A stretch of 64,000 bases of DNA from JANXSF01 sp043745195. Lineage in GTDB: Bacteria > Acidobacteriota > Terriglobia > Bryobacterales > Bryobacteraceae. The translations under genes and the position numbers were made by a program. The stretch is from contig JAYTTF010000303.1 in assembly GCA_043745195.1 (NCBI GenBank), positions 28,738-92,737 of the forward strand, in the 5' to 3' direction. The notes beneath the pieces were generated by a model. It did not search any database and was not told the origin of the DNA. It saw only the letters and a list, made by a program, of their open reading frames with translations. The first letter of the stretch is position 1; each line of letters begins with the position of its first letter. Shown here in pieces: positions 9,384 to 18,030 of this stretch.

Positions 9384-9913
9384 CGCACAAAGGATTCACA
9401 TTGTGGTTTACCGGGCTTTCGGGCGCCGGCAAATCGACGCTTTCCGAACGTTTATTTGGAAAGCTGAAACAAGCTGGCGCGAAGGTGGAGTTGTTGGATG
9501 GGGACGAAGTCCGTACACACCTATCGAAAGGCTTGGGCTTTAGTAAGGAAGATCGGGACACCAACGTCCATCGTCTGGGATTTGTCTGCCAACTGCTTTC
9601 CAGGAATGGAGTGATCGCGATTGTGGCTGCCATCAGCCCTTACCGCGAAACAAGGAATCAGGTGCGAGCGAAGATTGAAAACTTCGTGGAAATCTACGTT
9701 CACTGTCCTATTGAAGTATTGGCTGAACGCGATGTAAAGGGGCTGTATAAGCGCGCTCTGGCTGGAGAAATCGCCAACTTCACCGGTGTCAGCGATCCTT
9801 ATGAAGCTCCCACGTCACCAGAAGTCACTGTGGACAGTTCCAAAGAAACATTGGAACAAAGCGAAGCCCGTGTTTGGGATAAGCTGAAAGAAATGGGGTT
9901 AATTGATTCTTGA
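9380..9913 (+). CDS. cysC: Adenylylsulfate (APS) kinase
   Basis: 177 aa, usual length. P-loop GLSGAGKS at residues 12-19, then LLDGDEVRTHLSKGLGFSKEDRDTN, the APS-binding signature, and IAAISPY-like VAAISPYRETR. It makes PAPS from APS and ATP. The start is TTG at 9380, fused to the cysH stop as TTGA; no ATG gives a complete P-loop. Pairing a kinase with a cluster-type APS reductase suggests PAPS is made for sulfotransferases or for regulation as well as assimilation. ATP sulfurylase genes are not in the window. Confidence 0.92.
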   Translation: MTHKGFTLWFTGLSGAGKSTLSERLFGKLKQAGAKVELLDGDEVRTHLSKGLGFSKEDRDTNVHRLGFVCQLLSRNGVIAIVAAISPYRETRNQVRAKIENFVEIYVHCPIEVLAERDVKGLYKRALAGEIANFTGVSDPYEAPTSPEVTVDSSKETLEQSEARVWDKLKEMGLIDS

Positions 9914-10758
9914 TCGATCTGCATTCTCACACAAACGCCAGCGATGGTACAGCAACGCCTGCCGAGTTAATAGCGCTGGCAGTGGCAAAGAATCTGCAAG
10001 CACTGGCGATTACGGACCACGATACTTTTGAAGGCTACGACGCGGCTTTACCGTTGGCTGAAGCCGCTGGCTTGGATCTGGTTTGTGGCATCGAGGTGAG
10101 CACTCGATTCAGAGCAAAGAGCGTTCATCTGTTGGGCTATTTCCTGGATGGAAATCCATCAGAAACTTTCCGGACCTGGTTGCTGCTTTTGCAGGAAAGC
10201 CGACTGGAACGAAACATAGAAATGTTGCAGAAGCTGAACGATATGGGCATTGATATCAATTTTGAAGAAGTGCAGAAAATAGGCGGCAGCATTACTGGAC
10301 GGCCCCATTTTGCCCGGGTTTTGGTGAATAAAGGCTACTGCAAAACAACCGAAGAAGCCTTCCGGGTTTACTTTGGTGAAGGTGCCCGCGCTTATGTGGA
10401 GCGCAGAGAAGTGGATCTTCCACAGGCCATCAGTTTGGTTCGCGATGCTGGTGGGGTACCTGTGCTTGCGCATCCAATTCGATTGGGTAAAGAAAATAAA
10501 GCTGAAGAAGAAAGGTGGATCACCGATATTACCGATGCCGGATTACAAGGCCTGGAAGTATTCCATTCCGATCACTCGAAGGCCGATGTTGAGCGATATC
10601 AAAGCTACACCCGAAAATTGCAATTAGTGCAAACAGGCGGCAGCGATTACCACGGCGGTAACAAGCCAGATATTTATTTGGGCGAGGGCCGAAAAGGCAA
10701 TTTAAGCATTCCCTTCGAGGTTCTTCAAAATCTGCGCGACCGCTTCCCCAACCATTAA
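9910..10758 (+). CDS. PHP-domain phosphatase, probable 3',5'-bisphosphate nucleotidase
   Basis: 282 aa. A PHP metal-binding domain opens with IDLHSHTNASDGT (HSH near residue 6) and ITDHDTFEGY; later ligands are VCGIEVS, VLAHPIR and GGSDYHG. The length and layout match the YciV/RnmA family, one member of which (Chromobacterium CV1693) hydrolyses pAp. Location after cysH and cysC makes pAp, the by-product of PAPS use, a sensible substrate; this is inference. The start is TTG 9910, overlapping the cysC stop as TTGA. The last 57 nt overlap antisense with ygfZ. Confidence 0.82.
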   Translation: MIDLHSHTNASDGTATPAELIALAVAKNLQALAITDHDTFEGYDAALPLAEAAGLDLVCGIEVSTRFRAKSVHLLGYFLDGNPSETFRTWLLLLQESRLERNIEMLQKLNDMGIDINFEEVQKIGGSITGRPHFARVLVNKGYCKTTEEAFRVYFGEGARAYVERREVDLPQAISLVRDAGGVPVLAHPIRLGKENKAEEERWITDITDAGLQGLEVFHSDHSKADVERYQSYTRKLQLVQTGGSDYHGGNKPDIYLGEGRKGNLSIPFEVLQNLRDRFPNH

Positions 10759-11649
10759 TTGAGGGCTGCCGGCAATAGATTGGTTGCGGACAATTTCCGC
10801 ACGCACATATCCGAACGCAAGTACCTTTCCGGCTGTGGGCGAAAATGCGGCGCTGGTGATTTTGCCAACTGGGGTGGCGGCGGCGCGAATCTCGGTATCC
10901 GCAGCTGGCACTTCGGTACCTTCAATTGAAAGCGGAGTTAGAAGCCGATTCACCAAGCCGCGCGACCTTACGCGTTCCACAATTTCCTGACCCAAGTAGC
11001 ATCCTTTTTTGAAGTGGATGGCATGCATCAGATTGGTTTCCTGGGCAATGTGCTTGTCACTGAAATCCACTCCGAAGCGCGGCACTTGCTGTTCCAGATG
11101 AAATACCTGCAAGTCGTCACTTGAGGCATCCACAGCACCCGCATCACGCAGTTTGGTCATTAGCGCAGACTTTTCGTCGAGAGAGCAACAGATGGATATC
11201 GATTTGGTTCGCGCGATGGAAATGCCGTTTTTCTCTGCAACCTGATTCACTTCAGGAACGGGAAGACCGGCCTTTTCCACTGCTGCCACTGCGTTTGGGC
11301 CATCTACTATTATCGAAGCCGTTCCTGCGGTTTCGTCCATCAGGGCGACGTCATCCGCAATGATGAATTTGTCCAAATGCTCAAAGACCAATTGAGCGGT
11401 GGAAGGCTCGGTATCTAGCAGGAGCGATTCGCCCATGTTCCAAATATTGACGTCAGCCAAGATACGGCCTTGGGAGTTGAGGAAAAAAGCATAGATGCAA
11501 TGCCCAGACTGAAGCCCTTCAACATGGTTGGTTGTCATGGCATGGAGCAGGCGAACGCGGTCGTCTCCACTGACTCGGATTTTGCCCCGGCCTGTGGCAT
11601 CAACGAATGCTGCGCCCTGATGGAGAGCTTGATAACCGGGAGAAATCAT
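10702..11649 (-). CDS. ygfZ: YgfZ/CAF17-like folate-dependent Fe-S cluster protein
   Basis: 315 aa. The family hallmark K-G-C-Y-x-G-Q-E is present at residues 215-222 (KGCYLGQE), with the GcvT-like fold on both sides (RVRLLHAMTTNHVEGL at about 31-46, GRILADVNIW). YgfZ proteins help assembly or repair of a subset of Fe-S enzymes using tetrahydrofolate. Start ATG 11649 overlaps the stop of the upstream membrane-protein gene as ATGA. The 3' end runs 57 nt into the convergent PHP gene. The neighbouring 4Fe-4S APS reductase and the ferredoxin oxidoreductases at 21-25 kb are possible clients, but no direct evidence exists. Confidence 0.88.
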   Translation of the reverse strand: MISPGYQALHQGAAFVDATGRGKIRVSGDDRVRLLHAMTTNHVEGLQSGHCIYAFFLNSQGRILADVNIWNMGESLLLDTEPSTAQLVFEHLDKFIIADDVALMDETAGTASIIVDGPNAVAAVEKAGLPVPEVNQVAEKNGISIARTKSISICCSLDEKSALMTKLRDAGAVDASSDDLQVFHLEQQVPRFGVDFSDKHIAQETNLMHAIHFKKGCYLGQEIVERVRSRGLVNRLLTPLSIEGTEVPAADTEIRAAATPVGKITSAAFSPTAGKVLAFGYVRAEIVRNQSIAGSPQLMVGEAVAQILKNLEGNA

Positions 11650-12035
11650 ATGGACCGCAGTGTGGCTGATAGCAGTAGGATGACCAGTCCTGAAATAGCG
11701 GCGCCAGTCAAGAGGTGCGCGCGCTTGTCATTGTCCACTTCTGGCTTTGCAGAAACCAGCATTACAGCGGCGACGTGCATTACCAGTAAGAATTTGATGC
11801 CGAAAATCGCATGATATGCCGGCGGGGCGCCTTTCATTTTCAACATCAATTGATAGAGTCCAGCGACAAGGATAATCACGAAAAACGGTAGGATTTGAGA
11901 GGAGGTCCAGATTGAACCTTTCAGTCTTCCCTGCCTCGACAGAATAGCACCGATGCAAGCACCGCCTATCAAAATCGCAGCGGATGCAATGTGCAGCCAG
12001 CGGAGGAAGATTGAAACAATTACAGAAGGATCCAT
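11646..12035 (-). CDS. Small four-helix membrane protein
   Basis: 129 aa with four predicted transmembrane segments (about residues 4-28, 45-64, 75-95 and 106-126). The opening IFLRWLHIASAAILIGG resembles CopD/DUF2269-like integral membrane proteins, where the His may matter for haem or copper, but similarity is too loose to assign function. It is transcribed with ygfZ (ATGA overlap) and divergent from the MBL gene, 25 nt away. Confidence 0.7.
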   Translation of the reverse strand: MDPSVIVSIFLRWLHIASAAILIGGACIGAILSRQGRLKGSIWTSSQILPFFVIILVAGLYQLMLKMKGAPPAYHAIFGIKFLLVMHVAAVMLVSAKPEVDNDKRAHLLTGAAISGLVILLLSATLRSI

Positions 12036-12060
12036 CTCTTCATTCTACAATTGACGGTAT

Positions 12061-12693
12061 ATGATCCATGAAATGATTCCAGTGGGAATGTTGCAGTGCA
12101 ACTGTTCCATCTTTGGAGATGAGACCACGCGCGAGGCAATTGTGATTGACCCTGGTGATGATATTAGTGACATTGAAGCAATTCTTTCCAAGCATCAATT
12201 GAAGGTAACAGCGATTGTTATTACGCATGCACATATCGATCATATTGGCGGCGCAGCGAAGTTAAAGAAATCCACCGGTGCACCGGTTTATATGAACGAA
12301 AACGACCAAAGCCTTTACGATGCGATGGAGATGCAAGCAGGTTGGCTGGGGATGGAAACTCCCGAGCAAACGGAAATTGATTCGGCGGCAAGCGATGGCC
12401 GAACCTTGAAGCTGGGAAATGCTGATTGCCACTTTATGCATACGCCAGGGCACACGCAAGGCAGCACTTGTTTATGGATTCCTTCAGAGAAGAAAATAAT
12501 TGCCGGTGACACTTTATTTCGCGATTCCATTGGGCGAACGGATTTGCCGGGGGGAGACGGCAAGAAAATCCTAGTTTCCATCAAAGAGAAACTTTTGCCC
12601 CTTCCTGAGGATACTATCGTGATTCCAGGACACGGTCGGCCGACGACGATTGGCAGGGAGAAGGCGCAAAATCCATTTCTGATTGGGTTATGA
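12061..12693 (+). CDS. MBL-fold metallo-hydrolase (glyoxalase II-like)
   Basis: 210 aa, the compact length of YcbL/type II glyoxalase-like hydrolases. Metal ligands: THAHIDH (H56, H58, D60, H61), HTPGHTQGS (His near 131) and IAGDTLFRDSIGRTD (Asp near 152), ending with IPGHGRPT. The family hydrolyses S-lactoylglutathione or related thioesters; the substrate here is not determined. ATG 12061 is the only start that keeps the N-terminal strand (IPVGMLQCNCSIF). It stands alone on its strand. Confidence 0.88.
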   Translation: MIHEMIPVGMLQCNCSIFGDETTREAIVIDPGDDISDIEAILSKHQLKVTAIVITHAHIDHIGGAAKLKKSTGAPVYMNENDQSLYDAMEMQAGWLGMETPEQTEIDSAASDGRTLKLGNADCHFMHTPGHTQGSTCLWIPSEKKIIAGDTLFRDSIGRTDLPGGDGKKILVSIKEKLLPLPEDTIVIPGHGRPTTIGREKAQNPFLIGL

Positions 12694-12813
12694 GGAAACA
12701 AACCCTGTCTACTTGAATTTGGTTTAGCACCTGGGCCGTGCCGCAACAGCTATTCAACAATTCAGTGCGGTGTGCTATGGTATCGACTACGGAATCTTAA
12801 GAGCGGAGAGAAC

Positions 12814-13866
12814 ATGGACAGACGTAAATTCCTTCAACAAACGGGTGCGGCCGCGTTGTTAGAGCGAACACTACAATCGGCCCCAACTGTTGTGCGCGCC
12901 GGCTTGTTCGGAACCAAGCACAGCCATACCACTGGCAAACTGAAGGCGATGCAGGACAACCCCGACTATCAGGTTGTCGGCATTTGCGAAACCGATACAG
13001 CCGCAAAGGCGGAAGCACAGTCCGACCCGCGATTCAAAGGCCTTCAATGGATGAGCGAAGCAGAAATGCTGGCGGATAAGAGCATCGATTTAGTAGTGGT
13101 GGAATGCAATGTTTGGGAAGCTCTTCAATGGGCGAAGAAGGTGATTGACGCCGGCAAACACTTGCATCAGGAAAAACCAGTTGGCAATGAGTGGGGCAAA
13201 TTCAAAACTTTGGTGGAAGAGGCACGCCGCAAGAAGTTGCTGTTCCAAACGGGCTATGTGTGGCGTTGCCATGAAGGCGTGAACGCGGCGCTGGATGCCG
13301 CGCGAAAAGGCTGGCTAGGTGAAGTTCTTATGGTGCGCGGAACCATGAACGCTGACCGGTCTGCGGAAGAACGGCTGAAAGAAGCACGGTACAAAGGTGG
13401 CGGGTTGTTTGAACTGGCCGGGCACGTGATTGATCGCACAGTGGATCTATTGGGCCGCCCGAAAAAAGTGCAAAGCTGGCTACGGCATGATACAAGCGTG
13501 GCAGACACATTGAAGGACAACAACCTTACTGTTTTTGAGTACGACAAGGCACTGGCAATCATCACGCAATCGGCAAAGATGTCTGGTTCCAGCGATCATC
13601 GTTCATTTGAAGTAGTCGGCACGGATGGCACATTCATGGTTTATCCCGAAGCCAATCCTCCTCGCATGCGTGTACACATGCGGAATGCGCAAGGACCATA
13701 TAAGGCGGGCTGGCAGGAAATCGTGCTGCCTCCCCAGCCACGCTTTATCGGAGATTTTCACGAATTGGCAAGAGCGATCAAAAGCGGCACTCCGTTGAAG
13801 CTTTCCTACGAGCATGAATTGCTTTTGCAAGAAACGTTGTTGCGGGCCTCAGGAGAAATCGGGTGA
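12814..13866 (+). CDS. Gfo/Idh/MocA-family oxidoreductase, Tat signal
   Basis: 350 aa. ATG 12814 was chosen because GGAGAG precedes it and the product then starts with a compact Tat-like leader (MDRRKFLQQTGAAALL); an upstream in-frame ATG at 12772 would bury it. The Rossmann part contains RAGLFGTKHSHTTGK and VVGICETD. The catalytic EKPV motif is present (LHQEKPVGNEWG, near residue 125), followed by the C-terminal alpha/beta domain with GGGLFELAGHVID. Probably NAD(P)-dependent sugar or inositol redox chemistry in the periplasm; substrate unknown. Confidence 0.86.
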   Translation: MDRRKFLQQTGAAALLERTLQSAPTVVRAGLFGTKHSHTTGKLKAMQDNPDYQVVGICETDTAAKAEAQSDPRFKGLQWMSEAEMLADKSIDLVVVECNVWEALQWAKKVIDAGKHLHQEKPVGNEWGKFKTLVEEARRKKLLFQTGYVWRCHEGVNAALDAARKGWLGEVLMVRGTMNADRSAEERLKEARYKGGGLFELAGHVIDRTVDLLGRPKKVQSWLRHDTSVADTLKDNNLTVFEYDKALAIITQSAKMSGSSDHRSFEVVGTDGTFMVYPEANPPRMRVHMRNAQGPYKAGWQEIVLPPQPRFIGDFHELARAIKSGTPLKLSYEHELLLQETLLRASGEIG

Positions 13867-13891
13867 TGGTGGTACAGTAAAAAAGAAGTGG

Positions 13892-13964
13892 CGTCCCCAG
13901 AGGGAGTCGAACCCTCGTTACCGCCGTGAAAGGGCGATGTCCTAGGCCACTGGACGATAGGGAC
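13892..13964 (-). tRNA. tRNA-Glu (UUC)
   Basis: Reading the minus strand gives a full cloverleaf. The acceptor stem GTCCCTA pairs with TGGGGAC (one G-T pair); the D arm is CGTCCAGTGGCCTAGGACA-like; the anticodon arm CCGCC-CTTTCAC-GGCGG carries anticodon TTC; the T arm has GGTTCGACTCC. The discriminator base is G at 13892 and CCA is not encoded. It lies just downstream of the Gfo/Idh/MocA gene on the opposite strand. Confidence 0.95.
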
Positions 13965-14057
13965 GCATTGGGCTTGCTGCAGGACTTACCCCTCTAATTT
14001 ACCTTTTACAGGCGTGGTTAGTCAACCTCGAGGAACAAAATCATTCAACAGACCTGC

Positions 14058-14740
14058 CTAAAAAGTCTTCGACTCCGGCCCGGCCTTGAACATCAAGTAC
14101 AGAGTTGGCAAAACCATATAATCACTACTGCGAGTGGACGCTGCACCTTCAAGCCAATGGCGTGCGACATTGCCATTGGCAGCAGACCAAGCATAGCCAG
14201 CATGGACGTCATCAGCACTGTTTGTAGACGAGTCTGCGCACCTTCAAAGACCGCCGTGTGAAGGTCTGTACTCGCTTCCTGCAGTTCATTGAAATGACTT
14301 ACAATTACAACTCCGTTAAGAACTGCTTGCCCAAACAGCGCGATGAATCTTACAGCCGCTGAAAGACTAAGGTGGATCCCGGTTCCGTACAAGGTAAGAA
14401 TGCCACCAACCATCGCAAAAGGTACGTTCATTAAAATCAACGGAAAGCTTCAAACAGCAAAATGAAAATCAGCAAAATGCTAATTGGGATGATCATCAAC
14501 AGGCGGCTCATGGCACGCTCTTGATTTTCAAATTCACCGCCCCAAGTTATGCTGTAACCGGGGGGGGCACTTTTTTCTGCACCTCACTCTTCATTTCCTG
14601 GACCACACTCCCCATGTCTCGATTCTTGATAAACACGCCAATGGCAGCAGTGCTTCTGCCACCCTCGCGGCTGATATTCAACACTCCTTCGCGCCATCCG
14701 CTCAGTAAATCGTGGAGAAGCTTTCCTAAGCCCTTCCCTA
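14058..14740 (-). pseudogene. Remnant of CzcA/CusA-type RND metal-efflux pump
   Basis: Three reading frames on the minus strand together spell the C-terminal third of a CzcA-like transporter. In order: GVLNISREGGRSTAAIG, then SITWGGEFENQERAMSRL and LMIIPISILLIFILLFEAF (14440-14520), then MNVPFAMVGGILTLYGTG, ALFGQAVLNGVVIVSHFNE, RLQTVLMTSMLAMLGLLPM and VQRPLAVVII (14100-14430), then TLYLMFKAGPESKTF ending at 14058. Frameshifts and in-frame stops separate the blocks, one beside a run of C at about 14562, and the N-terminal two thirds (over 650 residues) are absent. Clearly dead. Confidence 0.85.
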
Positions 14741-14792
14741 TCCGACGCCATTCTAATTGACTATCGCCCGCTTCGTTTCCAATCCTGTTGAC

Positions 14793-14987
14793 CTGCTGAC
14801 AATCCGCGAGCGAAAAGTCTTAACAATGATTGCCGAAAGGACAAACCAACAAAAACTTTGCAAATGCCCTCAGCCTGAGCGTCTACACGGTGGAATCGCA
14901 TCGCGGCAGTTTGATGGAAAAATTAAATCTTCCCAGCACAGGCGATATTGTCCGATTCGGAATTCGCAATGGCTTAACCCAGCCTGG
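14793..14987 (+). pseudogene. Remnant of LuxR/NarL-type HTH response regulator
   Basis: The plus strand encodes LLTIRERKVLTMIAE in one frame, then switches to ANALSLSVYTVESHRGSLMEKLNL and DIVRFGIRNGL in another. These are consecutive pieces of the C-terminal LuxR-type HTH of NarL/FixJ regulators. The frame change near 14840 and the missing receiver domain show decay. Confidence 0.75.
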
Positions 14988-14999
14988 GGTGGATCACCT

Positions 15000-15293
15000 T
15001 GGACGGACCGGAAACGTCTGCAAGCGGCAGCGGAACAATCGCCAATCACTTACGCGACGAAAATCAAAGCGCCAACTTTGATCATGTCCTTAACTGGAGA
15101 TTACCGCGTGACGGTTACGCAGTCCTATAAGCTTTATCATGTGTTGCGCGATAACGGCATCCCCACACAGTTCATTGCATATCCATTATCCGGCCATAGC
15201 CCCAGCGATCCAGTGCATTCTCGTGATGTCGACCGCCGCTGGATAGAGTGGCTTACTCGCTACCTAAAACCCGCCGGTCAGCCAAGCGAATAG
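15000..15293 (+). pseudogene. C-terminal fragment of S9 prolyl oligopeptidase
   Basis: The frame encodes SPITYATKIKAPTLIMSLTGD, then RVTVTQSYKLYHVLRDNG and FIAYPLSGHSPSDP, ending with WIEWLTRYLK. This is the end of the alpha/beta-hydrolase domain of S9 peptidases, including the catalytic Asp (TGD) and His (GHS) regions. The nucleophile serine and the whole propeller are missing. It is fused in frame to the shifted LuxR remnant, producing a chance 178-codon open frame from 14757. Confidence 0.8.
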
Positions 15294-15297
15294 AAAT

Positions 15298-15738
15298 TTA
15301 TTCCGCCTTCGGACGAGGAAGCACAAACCGGAGGCGAGCAGCTTTTGTTCCCGGCTGGACTGCCATTGGCTTACAGACCAGTTGCACAGCGTCAGCCGGG
15401 GAAACAATGCGCGTCGTGTTCTGTTCAGCATCAATACCGGTCAGCACCAGGACTTTGGCAGCAGGCGAAAAGATCTCTAACACGCGAAGCGTCTCAAAAC
15501 CGCAGGTGCAAAGCACAACCAATTCCTGATCTTCGCGAAGAGCCTTTTGCATGGCCTGCACTTGTCCAATGATCATGGCAGCAAGGTTTCCCCCAGCATC
15601 TTCTGAAGTATTTCCCAATGCCCCAATCGCTTCAGCCTTTGCCGCGGCATCGGCTGGCCGCAACCCACTCATTACATCTTTCATCTGATTGCCAATCGCT
15701 TCCTTGGCCAGCTGTTTGGTGAATTCTCCAAGACTCAT
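15298..15738 (-). CDS. Conserved hypothetical protein
   Basis: 146 aa, no signal peptide or membrane segment. The N-terminal half is helical and Ala-rich (LGEFTKQLAKEAIGNQMKDVM); the C-terminal half looks like beta strands (ELVVLCTCGFETLRVLEIF, KVLVLTGID). I do not recognise the family. It is divergent from sthA with 43 nt between starts, and its coding pattern looks genuine next to the pseudogene region. Confidence 0.6.
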   Translation of the reverse strand: MSLGEFTKQLAKEAIGNQMKDVMSGLRPADAAAKAEAIGALGNTSEDAGGNLAAMIIGQVQAMQKALREDQELVVLCTCGFETLRVLEIFSPAAKVLVLTGIDAEQNTTRIVSPADAVQLVCKPMAVQPGTKAARLRFVLPRPKAE

Positions 15739-15781
15739 AGCTTTGAGACTACCGCAACAATGCGAATATTGTTAGATAAGT

Positions 15782-17197
15782 ATGATTGAACCTTCCCGTT
15801 ACGATTTAGTGGTGATCGGCTCAGGCCCCGCTGGCGAAAAGGCGGCCACAACCGCTTCTTTGTTAGGTCACCGCGTTGCACTAATTGAAAAGGATCCTTT
15901 TGTTGGCGGTGCTTCCACCAATACCGGAACCCTGCCAAGTAAGACTTTCCGCGAAACTTCTGTAGCTTTGTCGGGCTGGAAAACCCGTAGCTTGTTTGGC
16001 ATGGATGTGAACCTTTCCCTGCATCGTAAGGCAACATTGCAGGACTTCATGTATCACGAAGAAGCGGTGAAGACGGAGGAGCGTTCGCGCGTCCGTCAAG
16101 TGTTGGACCACTGGAAAGTAGACTACATCGAAGGCACCGCTAGCTTTGCAGATCCCCACACCCTGAATGTAATCAGCAAAGATGGACCACGCCAGGTCTA
16201 CGGCGATTTCATCCTGCTCGCCACCGGATCGTCACCTGTTCATCCTGCAATGTTTAACTTTGAAAGCCCGCTGATTCACGACTCCGATGAAATTCTATGC
16301 ATCGAATCTTTACCCGAACGGATGGCCGTAGTTGGTGCCGGGGTTATTGGAAGTGAGTACGCGTGCACCTTTGCGGCACTAGGGGTGGAGACCCATTTGA
16401 TCGACGGACGGGATGTTCTAATGTCGTTTCTTGATCGCGAAATTTCCAGCGCGCTGACGGCTGAATTTGAGCGTCTAGGCATACACTTCCATCGTCCCGT
16501 GAAAGTTACCGGATGCACGGTTCAGGAAAATGGCAAGGGAATACAATTGGTGTGCGACCCTGGGCCTAACCTTGATGTAGATCAGGTGCTGGTAGCCGCC
16601 GGACGCTGCTCCAATGTAGAAAAGCTCAACCTGTCTGCTGCCGGGCTCACTCCTGGCGCCCGCGGCGTGATCACAGTCGATGAAACTTATCGAACGTCAG
16701 TTCCGCACATTTTCGCCGCAGGAGATATTATCGGCTATCCAGCATTGGCAGCAACCAGTGCCGAACAAGGCCGCATTGCGATTCATTACGCCTTTGGCGA
16801 AGCATGCAAGTTGAAACTAACCACCGTTTTGCCAACTGGAATTTATACAATTCCCGAAGTCAGCATGATTGGAGAAACGGAGGAGGCTCTAACAGGTAAA
16901 AACATTCCGTTTGTCACTGGCCATGGATACTACAAGCAAACCGTACGTGGACAAATCATCGGTGACCGCACAGGATTTTTGAAACTGATTTTCTCTGCTG
17001 ATGCAGAAATGAAATTACTAGGAGCACATTGCATAGGCGAAATTGCAAGTGAGGTTATTCATACTGGATTGCTTGCCATGGTAACAGGCGCTGGCCGCGA
17101 CTTGTTTGAGGCCTCTTGCTTCAACTACCCAACACTCGGAGACCTATACAAATTAGCTACCTTCGATGCAGTTTGCAAAACACAAAACTGTAAATAA
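15782..17197 (+). CDS. sthA: Soluble pyridine nucleotide transhydrogenase
   Basis: 471 aa, typical length. An FAD-binding GSGPAGE motif occupies residues 13-19. At residues 42-54 (GGASTNTGTLPSK) the redox-active cysteine pair of lipoamide dehydrogenases is absent, as in SthA. The NAD(P)-binding GAGVIGSEYA and the C-terminal FAD block HIFAAGDIIGYPALAATSAEQG are present, followed by the dimerisation domain with PEVSMIGETEEAL. The enzyme exchanges electrons between NADPH and NAD+ in the cytoplasm. It stands alone and its stop is 1 nt from the convergent gene. Confidence 0.9.
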   Translation: MIEPSRYDLVVIGSGPAGEKAATTASLLGHRVALIEKDPFVGGASTNTGTLPSKTFRETSVALSGWKTRSLFGMDVNLSLHRKATLQDFMYHEEAVKTEERSRVRQVLDHWKVDYIEGTASFADPHTLNVISKDGPRQVYGDFILLATGSSPVHPAMFNFESPLIHDSDEILCIESLPERMAVVGAGVIGSEYACTFAALGVETHLIDGRDVLMSFLDREISSALTAEFERLGIHFHRPVKVTGCTVQENGKGIQLVCDPGPNLDVDQVLVAAGRCSNVEKLNLSAAGLTPGARGVITVDETYRTSVPHIFAAGDIIGYPALAATSAEQGRIAIHYAFGEACKLKLTTVLPTGIYTIPEVSMIGETEEALTGKNIPFVTGHGYYKQTVRGQIIGDRTGFLKLIFSADAEMKLLGAHCIGEIASEVIHTGLLAMVTGAGRDLFEASCFNYPTLGDLYKLATFDAVCKTQNCK

Positions 17198-17198
17198 A

Positions 17199-18017
17199 TC
17201 ACTTCCGCAGCATGGCACTGATCTCTTGAAAACCAACCGCTTCCTGCGCGAATGAAAAAGTGCCATACTCCTGCATTTCCTTGGCCGCTCGCAGAAATGC
17301 CCCAAATGAGGCGCGGGAAAGTGCGCTACCCACGCTAACTCGCTTCACTCCAATTTCAGTAAGCTCCTGCAATCCGAACGGCACTCCTGCCAGCCCCATC
17401 AACACGTTCACGGGGCGATCCACGGAACTAACCACTGCTACAATTTCATCCTTGCTGGTCAAACCCGGCGCATACAGAACATCCGCTCCGGCTTCCTGAT
17501 AACTTTGCAGCCGCTTGATCGTGTCCCTCAGATCAGCCCGCCCCACCAAATAATTCTCAGCTCGTGCAGTCAGTGTAAATGGAAACGGAAGCCCATGGGC
17601 AACCTCGGCTGCCGCGCGGATCCGATCCGCAGCGTGGCTATGCTCATAAATTGGATTGTCCGATTGTTGAGTAGCATCCTCAATAGAACAACCGGCAAGT
17701 CCCGCAGCTATCGCGAGTCGAATACTTTCGGCAACAAAATCAGGGGAATCACCAAATCCATTTTCAAGATCGGCGCTAACGGGTAAGTCGGTTGCCTCAG
17801 CAATTGCCGAAACATGAGCCATCATCTGTTCGCGCGAAACTGTGTTATCACACTGCCCTTTGGAAAATGCAAAGCCGGCACTTGTGGTGGCCAACGCCTC
17901 AAATCCTAGTTGGGCCAACATTCGCGCAGTTCCAATGTCCCATGGGTTGGGAATCAGGAATGCTCCTCCTCGTTCATGGAGTGCGCGAAAGGCGTGGCAT
18001 TTTTCAGCTTGAGTCAT
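17199..18017 (-). CDS. PEP mutase/isocitrate lyase superfamily enzyme
   Basis: 272 aa from ATG 18017 (MTQAEKCHAFRALH). The open frame runs further upstream but would then overlap the previous gene. Family blocks: FLIPNPWDIGTARMLAQLGFEALATTSAGFA, VSADLENGFGDSP (metal-binding Asp and Glu), CSIEDATQ, and ITARAENYLVGRADL-like TARAENYL. Members include oxaloacetate decarboxylase, methylisocitrate lyase and phosphonopyruvate hydrolase; the lyase KKCGH loop is not present, so it is probably not an isocitrate lyase. It lies 13 nt after the upstream hydrolase on the same strand. Confidence 0.85.
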   Translation of the reverse strand: MTQAEKCHAFRALHERGGAFLIPNPWDIGTARMLAQLGFEALATTSAGFAFSKGQCDNTVSREQMMAHVSAIAEATDLPVSADLENGFGDSPDFVAESIRLAIAAGLAGCSIEDATQQSDNPIYEHSHAADRIRAAAEVAHGLPFPFTLTARAENYLVGRADLRDTIKRLQSYQEAGADVLYAPGLTSKDEIVAVVSSVDRPVNVLMGLAGVPFGLQELTEIGVKRVSVGSALSRASFGAFLRAAKEMQEYGTFSFAQEAVGFQEISAMLRK

Positions 18018-18030
18018 TAATTGCGGCAAT

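Noticed and set aside
14757..15293. Open frame of 178 codons read as a novel regulator-hydrolase fusion
   Set aside because: Its two parts are out-of-frame or truncated pieces of LuxR-type and S9 peptidase genes; the fusion is accidental.
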